Source of the DNA: Spartobacteria bacterium
GTDB lineage: Bacteria; Verrucomicrobiota; Verrucomicrobiia; Chthoniobacterales; Chthoniobacteraceae
Direction of reading: 5' to 3'
NCBI GenBank assembly: GCA_021324395.1
Contig: JAJPJG010000010.1
Span: 1-51,076 of the forward strand
DNA length: 51,076 bases
Shown: positions 25,081 to 32,627 of the stretch, piece by piece
Layout of the letters: every line of letters begins with the position of its first letter
Numbering within the stretch: the stretch's first letter is position 1
Translations under genes and position numbers: made by a program
The notes under the pieces: generated by a model
The model's input: only the letters and a program-made list of their open reading frames with translations
Told to the model about the DNA's origin: nothing
The model's database searches: none

Positions 25081-25806
25081 TTAACCGCGCGCAACGGTGA
25101 TGGCCCGAACGGACGCCGCGCCTGCTTTCATCAGCATTCGCGCGCATTCGTCGAGCGTCGAGCCCGTGGTCAAAACATCATCGACAAGGACGAGATGCTG
25201 GCCGCGCACATCCGCACTGTGGCGTAATTTAAATGCATTGCGCAAGTTTTCCATGCGTTCGTGCCGGTCGTAGCGCGTCTGCGTGGTCGTGTAGCGAGTG
25301 CGCTCGAGGCAGTCGGAAACCGGCACGCCGGTTCGAACGCTGATGATTTCGGAAAGCGCTGTCGCCTGGTTGAATTCGCGCTCGCGCAGGCGCCGCTCGT
25401 GCAATGGCACGGGAACAAATGCATGCACCGTTTGCGACGCGATGCGCTCGTCATCCATCGTCGCAAGCAGCCAGTCGGCCAGCGGATAACGGAGATGAAA
25501 TTCGCGACCGTATTTAAAGCGATGAACCATTTCACGGAGCACGCCACGACTGCGAAAACACGAAACCGCGTGCGTAAAATGAAAGCGCCGATCGCCGCAA
25601 TTCGCGCATGAAAATTCCTGCTCAATCGCGCCGTCGAATGGCTCGGAACACGTTTCGCAAAAAGGCCGCTTTATACGTCGCGCAGTTTTTCGGCACGGCT
25701 CGCAGAGATATTCGCCGACGTCAGTCGTCGTCGCGCAATTTTCACAGCGCGGCGGATAAAGCAGCGAGGAAACCGCTGCCAACGATTCTTTAACGAGCCT
25801 CCTCAT
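25081..25806 (-). CDS. ComF family phosphoribosyltransferase-like protein
   Basis: This 241-residue protein has an N-terminal zinc-ribbon-like region with paired cysteines (PPRCENCATTTDVGEYLCEP, CETCSEPF, FSCANCG). It ends in the phosphoribosyltransferase PRPP loop LVLVDDVLTTGSTLDECARM. FVPVPLHERRLREREFNQA in the middle is a ComF hallmark. In transformable bacteria ComF helps import or process single-stranded DNA; in many others it has an unclear role. It starts inside the last codons of the CPBP protease gene (17-base overlap) and stops five bases before accD, so it is operon-linked to both. No other competence gene is nearby. Confidence 0.88.
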   Translation of the reverse strand: MRRLVKESLAAVSSLLYPPRCENCATTTDVGEYLCEPCRKTARRIKRPFCETCSEPFDGAIEQEFSCANCGDRRFHFTHAVSCFRSRGVLREMVHRFKYGREFHLRYPLADWLLATMDDERIASQTVHAFVPVPLHERRLREREFNQATALSEIISVRTGVPVSDCLERTRYTTTQTRYDRHERMENLRNAFKLRHSADVRGQHLVLVDDVLTTGSTLDECARMLMKAGAASVRAITVARG

Positions 25807-26686
25807 TGCGCAGCAAAAGCCAAATGATAATTCCTACGACGAGCAGCACGATCACCGGCCCGAGTCCGACTAAAATATCCGGCCCGAACCACGGCCACGC
25901 CTCCGCCGTGCGCTTGGTCATTTTACTAAAGCTCATTTTACCGAGGATGAATCCCGCATGCAGTCCGATCGGCATCCACAGCGAGCGTGTGCGGCAGCGC
26001 GTGTAGCCGAGCAGCAGGCCGAGCAAAAAAATGGTTGTAAAACCACCGAGCAACAACTGTGGTTGCTCGAATTGCCAGAATGCATGAGGCACGAGTGCAT
26101 ATCCGGACTTCCACGTAACCGCATTGGATGCGACCACGTTTTCTTCCGGCCTTAAAAAATGCACGATCGCGAATAGCGCCGCGACAAAAATGAGCGCAAA
26201 ATCATCCGTGACCGAGCGCTGCACAACGCCTTGAATTCCGCCGCGAAAAAGCAATTCCTCGATGATCGCGACGCTAAACGCCGTCGGCAGCAACCACGCG
26301 AGCTTTTCCCACGGCACCTGTTTTTTCAAATAATAGCAGTCTGTCCAAACAAGCACGGCGCCGAGCAAAATCATTGTCGTGATCGCAATAAAAAGTCCGG
26401 TGGCCAAATGTCGCCAGCGACGCCGGTCGCGCGCGAGACCGAGATCGTCGAAAAAATTGCGAATCCGCAGCGAGCGCACAAGTGGCCAGAGAAGGACGAA
26501 TGCGGAAATCAAAACCGCGCGATTGAAAAAGCGCTGGAAATCGGTTTCGGCGAGAAATTGAATCAGACGCTGGTTCGCGATTCGATCCGTAAGCGCGTGC
26601 GCTCCCCAAAACAGCGCCGGCGCGAGCAGCGCACCGAGCAGCACAGTCGCAATGAGATAAAGCAAAATTTTGCCGATGTCTTTCAA
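25790..26686 (-). CDS. CPBP family intramembrane metalloprotease
   Basis: This 298-residue polytopic membrane protein has about eight hydrophobic spans. The C-terminal half carries the CPBP (Abi/Rce1-like) motifs: EELLFRGGIQG with the glutamate pair and arginine, FAIVHFLRP with the motif 2 histidine, and GLHAGFIL for the last motif. The first 80 residues include a span and a loop not typical of the core domain. Members act in membrane proteolysis of prenylated or peptide substrates, or in bacteriocin immunity. Nothing here points to a bacteriocin system. It is the first gene of the minus-strand run through comF, accD and folC. Confidence 0.87.
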   Translation of the reverse strand: MKDIGKILLYLIATVLLGALLAPALFWGAHALTDRIANQRLIQFLAETDFQRFFNRAVLISAFVLLWPLVRSLRIRNFFDDLGLARDRRRWRHLATGLFIAITTMILLGAVLVWTDCYYLKKQVPWEKLAWLLPTAFSVAIIEELLFRGGIQGVVQRSVTDDFALIFVAALFAIVHFLRPEENVVASNAVTWKSGYALVPHAFWQFEQPQLLLGGFTTIFLLGLLLGYTRCRTRSLWMPIGLHAGFILGKMSFSKMTKRTAEAWPWFGPDILVGLGPVIVLLVVGIIIWLLLRNEEAR

Positions 26687-26740
26687 AGCGGCGGATAGTA
26701 AAACGACTGAAGCAAATCCGAAAACTCAAATCGCAACAAA

Positions 26741-27004
26741 ATGCCAAACGAACACACGTGGAAAGAAACAACCGAAGACGGCGACAAGCGCGAAGTGCGT
26801 GCGGTGAAATTTGGCGGCGCGTGGCGTATTCAGTCGAAGCTCAAAGGCGAAAATTCGTGGACGTATCACGACCCGCCTCGACTGGAGGATTTGCGCGAAT
26901 TGCGCGACGTGCTTTTTCGCAAATATCAGCGTCGGCGCGCGAGCTACGAGGAATTGATAGACGTCGAAAAAATAATCCGCGATTACGAACGCGAATTGGA
27001 ATGA
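26741..27004 (+). CDS. Small conserved-looking hypothetical protein
   Basis: The protein is 87 residues with no signal peptide or membrane span. It is highly charged: EHTWKETTEDGDKREVRAVK at the start, a central WRIQSKLKGENSWTYHDPP, and a predicted helical tail LEDLRELRDVLFRKYQRRRA ending in a coiled-coil-like IIRDYERELE. It is not a family I can name. Its stop overlaps the bioA ATG (ATGA), so the two are coupled. The 54-base gap upstream, divergent from the CPBP gene, must hold both promoters. A DNA- or RNA-binding role is possible but only a guess from charge. Confidence 0.75.
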   Translation: MPNEHTWKETTEDGDKREVRAVKFGGAWRIQSKLKGENSWTYHDPPRLEDLRELRDVLFRKYQRRRASYEELIDVEKIIRDYERELE

Positions 27005-28293
27005 CCGACGAAACGACTCATCTCGTCGCGTTAGACAAATGGCACGTCTGGCATCCATTCACGCAAATGCGCGACTGGTGCGCGCCCGATCATGAGCCGC
27101 TCGTGCTCGTTTCGGGTGACGGCGCGGTGCTGCGCGACAGCCGCAGCCGCGAATACATCGATGGCAATTCGTCGATTTGGACAAACCTGCACGGGCACAA
27201 CCATCCGAAAATCAATGCTGCAATTCGCGAGCAGCTCGATGCGGTTGCACACACATCCTTTCTCGGATTTACAAATCCGCCCGCAATCAAACTCGCCGCC
27301 GAACTATTAAAAATCGCTGCACCGAATCGGCTTACACGCGTCTTTTTTTCCGACGACGGTTCCACAGCAATCGAAGTCGCGATCAAAATGTCGGTGCAAT
27401 ATTTTCAGCTCATCGGTCAACCGCACCGCAATCGCTTCGTCGCCTTTGCCAACGCGTATCATGGTGACACGCTCGGCGCAGCAAGCCTTGGAGGCGTCGG
27501 GATTTTTCATGATCGTTTTGCGTCGCATTGCTTCCCCGTAGAGCGGGTCACATCCATTGACGAGTTAAACGAATTAGAAAACAGTGAAACGTTCGCTGCG
27601 GTCGCGATCGAGCCGCTGATTCAAGGCGCGGCGGGGATGAAATTGTGGCCGCGCCGCATGCTGGCGAAATTGCGCAGCTGGTGCGATGCGCACGGCGTGC
27701 TGCTCATTTGCGACGAAGTGATGACCGGTTTTGGGCGCACCGGCACGATGTTCGCGAGCCTCCAGGAAAACATTGCGCCTGATTTTCTTGCACTCGCAAA
27801 GGGACTCACCGGCGGCTACATGCCGCTTGCCGCCACGCTGACGACCGAGCGCATTTTTGAGGCGTTTCTCGGCGAGGCGCACGAGCAAAAGACGTTTTAT
27901 TACGGCCACAGCTACGCTGGAAATCAGCTTGCGTGCGCAGCCGCGCTCGCGAATCTCGCGATTTTTCGCGACGAAAATGTGCTCGAAAATTTACAGCCGA
28001 AAATTGCTTTGCTTAGCGAGCTGTTAAACAACCTTCAGCAGCACAAAAATGTCTCCGAAACGCGCCAGTGCGGTTTCATCGCCGGAATCGATGTAGCGCG
28101 AAGCGACGGCTCACCATTCGATTGGACGGAGTTGATCGGCGCGCGCGTTTGCGTCGCCGCGCGCAAGCACGGACTGCTCACGAGAGCGATCCGCGACACG
28201 ATCGTGCTGATGCCACCGTATTGCATTACCGCAGAGCAACTATGCCGCGCAGTTGCGGCTATTGAACAAGCGATCACGGAAATTTGCGGTTAG
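27001..28293 (+). CDS. bioA: Adenosylmethionine-8-amino-7-oxononanoate aminotransferase
   Basis: This 430-residue PLP enzyme makes 7,8-diaminopelargonic acid, the third step of the biotin ring pathway. Motifs are WHPFTQMRDW at the start, DGNSSIWTNLHGHNHPKIN, VFFSDDGSTAIEVAIKM, ANAYHGDTLGAASLGG, LICDEVMTGFGRTGTMFA and the PLP-lysine segment FLALAKGLTGGYMPLAATL. FTQM and YHGDT distinguish BioA from related class III aminotransferases. The ATG at 27001 overlaps the preceding stop. No bioB, bioD or bioF lies in the window. Confidence 0.94.
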   Translation: MTDETTHLVALDKWHVWHPFTQMRDWCAPDHEPLVLVSGDGAVLRDSRSREYIDGNSSIWTNLHGHNHPKINAAIREQLDAVAHTSFLGFTNPPAIKLAAELLKIAAPNRLTRVFFSDDGSTAIEVAIKMSVQYFQLIGQPHRNRFVAFANAYHGDTLGAASLGGVGIFHDRFASHCFPVERVTSIDELNELENSETFAAVAIEPLIQGAAGMKLWPRRMLAKLRSWCDAHGVLLICDEVMTGFGRTGTMFASLQENIAPDFLALAKGLTGGYMPLAATLTTERIFEAFLGEAHEQKTFYYGHSYAGNQLACAAALANLAIFRDENVLENLQPKIALLSELLNNLQQHKNVSETRQCGFIAGIDVARSDGSPFDWTELIGARVCVAARKHGLLTRAIRDTIVLMPPYCITAEQLCRAVAAIEQAITEICG

Positions 28294-28294
28294 C

Positions 28295-28840
28295 TCATGT
28301 GTGATGCGGCACCAGTGCTGCGATGAGCAGCGCGAGGCCGATCGCGCCGAAAACCAATCCGACAAACCAAAACGCGCGCCGCTTTGTCAGCGCAGAAATC
28401 GCAGCAACCGCAATCGCGATTTGAAACATCGTTACCGAGCGCGCGAACATCGCGTGAACGCACAGATGTAATTCAGCGGATTCCTGTTTTTCCCGCGCTT
28501 CCTTCTCAATCTCCTTCTGCTCGTTCACGTAGCTTGAAAGCTTTTCTGCATCGCCAGCGGCATTGGCTTGGTTTGCGGATTTCAGCAAATCCAGCTTCGC
28601 GCCGAGCACGGCGGCTTTGATACCTTTCGCCTGATAGAAACTCCACTGATCGGACGCGCGGATTTGGTCAATCATACCTTCGTTGATGTGTTCGCCTGCG
28701 AGCAGCGCAGCGATTGCCGCAAATGCCGCGAGGAGAGCAGTGCTGAGCGCGACCCACGAAATCCATTTCTCCTCGCTCATGTGCGCGTGATGCTCGAGAT
28801 GTTCCTGGATCGTTTCTGTCGGCACTTCGGGAGCTTCCAT
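28295..28840 (-). CDS. DUF4337-type membrane protein
   Basis: This 181-residue protein has a first membrane span at about 27-47 (WVALSTALLAAFAAIAALLA) and two closely spaced spans at the C-terminus (MFQIAIAVAAISAL and FWFVGLVFGAIGLALLIAAL). Between them, IRASDQWSFYQAKGIKAAVL is followed by a charged coiled-coil region rich in Glu and Lys (NEQKEIEKEAREKQESAE). This pattern matches the DUF4337 family, whose role is unknown. It converges on bioA with a 1-base gap and lies 14 bases after the TPR gene on its strand, so it may be the last gene of that operon. Confidence 0.82.
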   Translation of the reverse strand: MEAPEVPTETIQEHLEHHAHMSEEKWISWVALSTALLAAFAAIAALLAGEHINEGMIDQIRASDQWSFYQAKGIKAAVLGAKLDLLKSANQANAAGDAEKLSSYVNEQKEIEKEAREKQESAELHLCVHAMFARSVTMFQIAIAVAAISALTKRRAFWFVGLVFGAIGLALLIAALVPHHT

Positions 28841-28854
28841 GTGTTAACGCAAGT

Positions 28855-31347
28855 TTACCGCGATTGTTTAACGGAACTTAGTTGATACTCGGGATACTTT
28901 GTTTGCAGCTCGTTCAAGACTTTTGCGGAGTCCGATTCATTTCCCGCTTTCTTTAAAGCATCAATCGCTCTTTCCATCGCTCGCGGCGTAATTTCCGGAT
29001 CGTCGATAATTACGGAAACTCCCCGGTAAATTTTTGCCGCTTCGTCGAAGTTTCCGCGCGCACTGGCAATGTCGCCGGAAAGCATGCGACCTTGCGCGTT
29101 AAGCTTGCCCTCGGGCTGAAGCATGCAAGCTTCGTCCGCGGATTTTTGCGCATCATCGTATTGCTGCAAACCGAGCTGCGCTTCGCCCAAGGCGAGCAAA
29201 CCGGTTGCGTGCGGAATCGATTGCGGTGCTGCGTCGAGATAGCTGCGAAGCGACTTCACGGCGTCGCTGTATTTTTTCTCGCCGAGTTGTGCGCGTCCGA
29301 GGTTAAGCCAATCGTCGGCCGTTGCGTCGTCGCTGCGGGCAGTAAGTTGCGCCAAATATTTCTCCGCGTCGTCGTAATTTTTGTCGTTCAAAAACGCCGC
29401 ACCGAGCCAGCGCAAAACCTCGGCGGGGACCTTGCCTTTTGGCGCGCCGCGCAAATACGAATCGACATCCGCCGCGAGCGCGTCGCGATTTTCCAGATAG
29501 TAATGCGCGAGTATGATGCGCAGCGACGCGCGCTCGAAAAACTGTTCCTTGTCGAGTTTGCGCGCAGCCTCAAGAGGATCGATGGCTGCTTTGTAATCTT
29601 TTGCCTCAAAAGCCGCCCAGCCGATCCAGTAATTCGCCTGCGCTGCCGCCGGCGAATGCGGGTAGTCATCCAGCAATTGTTTAAATGCCTGTGCCATGCC
29701 TGCGTTGTCCTGCTGCTGGCCCAAAATCAGTGCCTTTTGCTGCAACGCAAGTTCGCGCTCCTTCGCTTTCGGATAACGCGCGATCAGCTCGTTGAAATCC
29801 TTCAGCGCCATTTTGAAATTCTTCGCCTGTTGATACGCGACGGCGCGCTGTGCGAGCGCTGCGGGCACGAATTTGTGTTGTGGATTTGCGTCGAGAAATT
29901 CGCTGAATGCCGCGATCGCACGATCAAATTCCTTCGTCTGCATGCAGCACCAGCCGAACTTGAAAACGGCTTCCGCTTTTAAATTCGCCGGCAGCCGGGA
30001 GCTTTCGAGGGAGGCATAAATTGGCGCGGCATCGCTGTATTTTTGCTGTTTAAAAAATGACTCGCCTTTTAGCAAGGTAACTTGGTCCTTCTTTTCGGGC
30101 TCAATGTTTTGCGCGAGGTAATCGTCAATCTCTTTCGCCAAGTTCGGATCGTCCGTGTTGTAAAGGCTGACGAGTCGCTCGTAAGCCGCTTCCTTCGCAT
30201 AAACCGAGTCGGGATAATCCTTCGCGACCTGCTCGTAGATTTCGCGCGCGCCTTTGTGATCGCCGAGCTGGCGCTTCGAGTTTGCGGCAAGCAAAAGCAC
30301 TTCCGGCTTAGCGTCTGGCGGAAAATTTTTGGACGCATTTTCGTAGGTGTCGAGCAACTGCTTATATTTGCCGGTCTCGTAAAGCACACGCAGCAATCCG
30401 ATTTCCGCGATCGGTTCCCAATTGCCGATTTGCGGCATCTTCAGCGCCTTTTTCAAATCGGCCGCGCCTTTGTCCGCCTGGCCGAGATCGATCTTCAGCA
30501 GCCCGGCTTTTACCGTTGCCTCGACTTTCACATCAGCCTTCTCACTTTCCTGCTGCAGCGCGTCGTATTGCTTCAACGCTTCCTCCTTGCGGCCGAGGTT
30601 CGTAAGGATTTGCGCGAGCGACATGCGGCTGGCTTCGCGAAACGGATTGTCGCCTTTTGTTGTAAGGATGTCTTCATACACGATTCGCGCTTCGCTCGCC
30701 GACCGCAAATTCTCCAAACAACGCGCGGTGTAATATTTTGCCGCGAGTGCGACGGCGGGATCCTTCACGCGCACCGATGCCTTGCGGTAATAGGTCAGCG
30801 CAGGCGAGTAGTTTTTTTCGGCATAATATAAATCCGCGAGCCGATATGCGGCGGGCCCGATGAATTCACCGATCCCGAAGCTGCCGACCAGCATTTGATA
30901 CGCGTTTTTCGCGCCGTTCACATTGCCCATCAAGCGATAACATTCGCCTAGCCGAAAAAGCGCCATCTGTCGATCGGGAGCATTCGCATACATGCCGAGA
31001 TACTTTTCATACTCGGGCGCTGCGGCGTCGTAGAGTTTGCGTGCGTAAAAGCCGTTCGCGAAATCGAGCTGCACCTGATCCGACGAAGCGGAACTGATCG
31101 CCGACGGCGGCGGAGTCGGCGCGGTGCGCGGGCCGGTTTCGTCGGAAACAGTCGCCGGTGCTGCAGACTGCGTTTTCGGCGGAGCTGCAGGTTTGTCGAA
31201 ATCAAACGGCACCGCGGGCGCAGTCGGCGGCTCGTTTGCGGGCAGAGCGCGACGGACTTCCTGCGCCAGCGCGCTGAAAACGCATGTTAAAAAAAGCAAA
31301 ACGACGCTACTGCGTCGCAAAATCTGAAATCTGAAATCTGAAATCAC
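28855..31347 (-). CDS. Large periplasmic TPR protein linked to ExbB/ExbD
   Basis: The protein is 830 residues from GTG 31345-31347. A signal peptide near residues 10-30 (SSVVLLFLTCVFSALAQ) is followed by a Pro/Ala-rich stretch and then about 20 TPR units from residue 80 onward (for example LFRLGECYRLMGNVNGAKNA and AAFLNDKNYDDAEKYLAQL). The start overlaps the exbD stop (GTGA), and the first codons are built from three copies of a 7-base repeat. Its place with ExbD and ExbB resembles systems in which a periplasmic TPR protein is paired with proton-driven motors, replacing TolA/TonB or acting with them. It is much larger than CpoB/YbgF. Confidence 0.87.
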   Translation of the reverse strand: MISDFRFQILRRSSVVLLFLTCVFSALAQEVRRALPANEPPTAPAVPFDFDKPAAPPKTQSAAPATVSDETGPRTAPTPPPSAISSASSDQVQLDFANGFYARKLYDAAAPEYEKYLGMYANAPDRQMALFRLGECYRLMGNVNGAKNAYQMLVGSFGIGEFIGPAAYRLADLYYAEKNYSPALTYYRKASVRVKDPAVALAAKYYTARCLENLRSASEARIVYEDILTTKGDNPFREASRMSLAQILTNLGRKEEALKQYDALQQESEKADVKVEATVKAGLLKIDLGQADKGAADLKKALKMPQIGNWEPIAEIGLLRVLYETGKYKQLLDTYENASKNFPPDAKPEVLLLAANSKRQLGDHKGAREIYEQVAKDYPDSVYAKEAAYERLVSLYNTDDPNLAKEIDDYLAQNIEPEKKDQVTLLKGESFFKQQKYSDAAPIYASLESSRLPANLKAEAVFKFGWCCMQTKEFDRAIAAFSEFLDANPQHKFVPAALAQRAVAYQQAKNFKMALKDFNELIARYPKAKERELALQQKALILGQQQDNAGMAQAFKQLLDDYPHSPAAAQANYWIGWAAFEAKDYKAAIDPLEAARKLDKEQFFERASLRIILAHYYLENRDALAADVDSYLRGAPKGKVPAEVLRWLGAAFLNDKNYDDAEKYLAQLTARSDDATADDWLNLGRAQLGEKKYSDAVKSLRSYLDAAPQSIPHATGLLALGEAQLGLQQYDDAQKSADEACMLQPEGKLNAQGRMLSGDIASARGNFDEAAKIYRGVSVIIDDPEITPRAMERAIDALKKAGNESDSAKVLNELQTKYPEYQLSSVKQSR
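31325..31345 (-). repeat. Heptanucleotide tandem repeat (GATTTCA, three copies) overlapping a start codon
   Basis: Read on the minus strand, GATTTCA is repeated exactly three times, and an imperfect fourth copy follows (GATTTTG). The array begins at the G of the GTG start of the TPR gene and runs through the first codons. Because the unit is not a multiple of three, a change in copy number would shift the frame. Confidence 0.85.
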
Positions 31348-31757
31348 TCGGTCTTTCCCGTAGCAAAGGCCACGTTCCAGATGTTCGCGCTGCGGCAAAT
31401 GTCGAGCACATCGACGATGTGCTTGTAATCGACACGCTGGTCGCCGCGCAGAATCACCGCCTGGTCGGGAAATAGCTTCGCGAGCTCCTTCAGCTTCGTG
31501 AGCAGGTCTTGCGGCGAGATCGGCTTGCGCTGAAAGACGATGGTTCCATCTGCTTTCACATTGACAACAACCTGACCGACGTAAGGCCGCTGCTCCTGCG
31601 CCTTGTTTGCGCTTGGGATTTTTACGTCGAGCTCGTTTTCGCTGAGGGCGAAATTCCACGTAACGATGAAAAACACGAGCAGCACCAGCAGGATGTCCAC
31701 CATCGGTGCGATCTGGAAGCCGAAGACTTCCGGCTTTGCGCGTCTGCGAAAGTTCAT
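31344..31757 (-). CDS. exbD: ExbD/TolR family biopolymer transport protein
   Basis: This 137-residue protein has one N-terminal membrane span (APMVDILLVLLVFFIVTW) that carries the key aspartate of the ExbD/TolR family, and a periplasmic domain (VVNVKADGTIVFQRKPIS, QAVILRGDQRVDYKHIVDVL). ExbD couples the proton gradient to motion at the outer membrane with ExbB. It is 9 bases after exbB, and its stop overlaps the start of the TPR gene. The ExbB and TPR neighbours support the call; TolR is equally possible from sequence alone. Confidence 0.92.
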   Translation of the reverse strand: MNFRRRAKPEVFGFQIAPMVDILLVLLVFFIVTWNFALSENELDVKIPSANKAQEQRPYVGQVVVNVKADGTIVFQRKPISPQDLLTKLKELAKLFPDQAVILRGDQRVDYKHIVDVLDICRSANIWNVAFATGKTE

Positions 31758-31766
31758 CGCGAGTTG

Positions 31767-32564
31767 TTAAAAATCGTCATCCACCGCGACGCGAGATTGC
31801 TCGCGGTCACGGTCGCGTTTGCGCGGGTTGAAATTGAGCGCGAGGAGGCCGAGCACATGCGTCGAGGCAATTTCCAAATCGGAAATCAGACTCTGCACAC
31901 GACCACGAAACAACGAATAAAACGCCATCGCGGTGATACCCAGAATCAAACCGGTTGCCGTTGCCACCAGTGCTTCGGAAACGCCGCCGGCAAGCAATGT
32001 GTTGCGCGAACTTTCCGCAGTTGCCTTGCTCGCGAGCACACCGAAAGATTTGATGATGCCGAGCACCGTGCCGAGCAGTCCGATCATCGGCGAGAGCATC
32101 CCGATGTCCGCGAGATAAATGATGCGATGCTGCAACGACGCCGCCTGCGTCGCACCTTCGGTTTCCGCGATTTCCTGCACGATTTTTAAGTCGGTGTTCG
32201 GATTTTTCGTCACGAAATCCATCGTGCGCTGCACCACACGCGCGATCGCTTCGCTGTGCCGGCTCGAAACCGCGAGCAGGCCGAGGTAATCGCGTTTTTT
32301 CAAAAGCACATCCGCCGTGTTCATGAAATGCGCGGAGACGATGTTGCCGCGACGCAGCGTAAAAAGATACGTCAGCACGAGCATCATCGTGATGATAGAC
32401 AGAATGCCGAGCGGAATCATCGCCCAGCCGCCCGCGAGCACCATGTCCCAGAGCGTCGTGTTCGCCGGCGTGTGCACGGCAGCGGCAGGATTGGTCGGTG
32501 TGACCGTGGTGACTTGCGCGACCGCCGCGACAGGAGCGGCCAGCAAAAAAGCGATGAATTTCAT
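31767..32564 (-). CDS. exbB: ExbB/TolQ/MotA-type proton channel protein
   Basis: The protein is 265 residues from the ATG at 32562-32564. A signal-like segment (MKFIAFLLAAPVAAVAQ) precedes three membrane spans: MIPLGILSIITMMLVLTYLF, the span starting IGMLSPMIGLLGTVLGII and the span ALVATATGLILGITAMAFYS. GLLGTVLGIIKSF and VATATGLILGI are the ExbB/TolQ signature regions. The N-terminal extension with a cleavable-looking signal is seen in ExbB proteins of several Gram-negatives. It is the first gene of a three-gene run with exbD and the TPR protein, divergent from uvrC, with 63 bases between their starts for promoters. Confidence 0.92.
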   Translation of the reverse strand: MKFIAFLLAAPVAAVAQVTTVTPTNPAAAVHTPANTTLWDMVLAGGWAMIPLGILSIITMMLVLTYLFTLRRGNIVSAHFMNTADVLLKKRDYLGLLAVSSRHSEAIARVVQRTMDFVTKNPNTDLKIVQEIAETEGATQAASLQHRIIYLADIGMLSPMIGLLGTVLGIIKSFGVLASKATAESSRNTLLAGGVSEALVATATGLILGITAMAFYSLFRGRVQSLISDLEIASTHVLGLLALNFNPRKRDRDREQSRVAVDDDF

Positions 32565-32627
32565 TTCAGTGGAGTGTTGTATAGTAGCGTTCGCGTCCGC
32601 CGTTGCAACAGCGGGCTCTGACACGCA

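Noticed and set aside
25790..26686. CPBP protease as part of a bacteriocin immunity or phage-abortive system
   Set aside because: No bacteriocin precursor, peptide exporter or phage-response gene lies near; its neighbours are comF, accD and folC.
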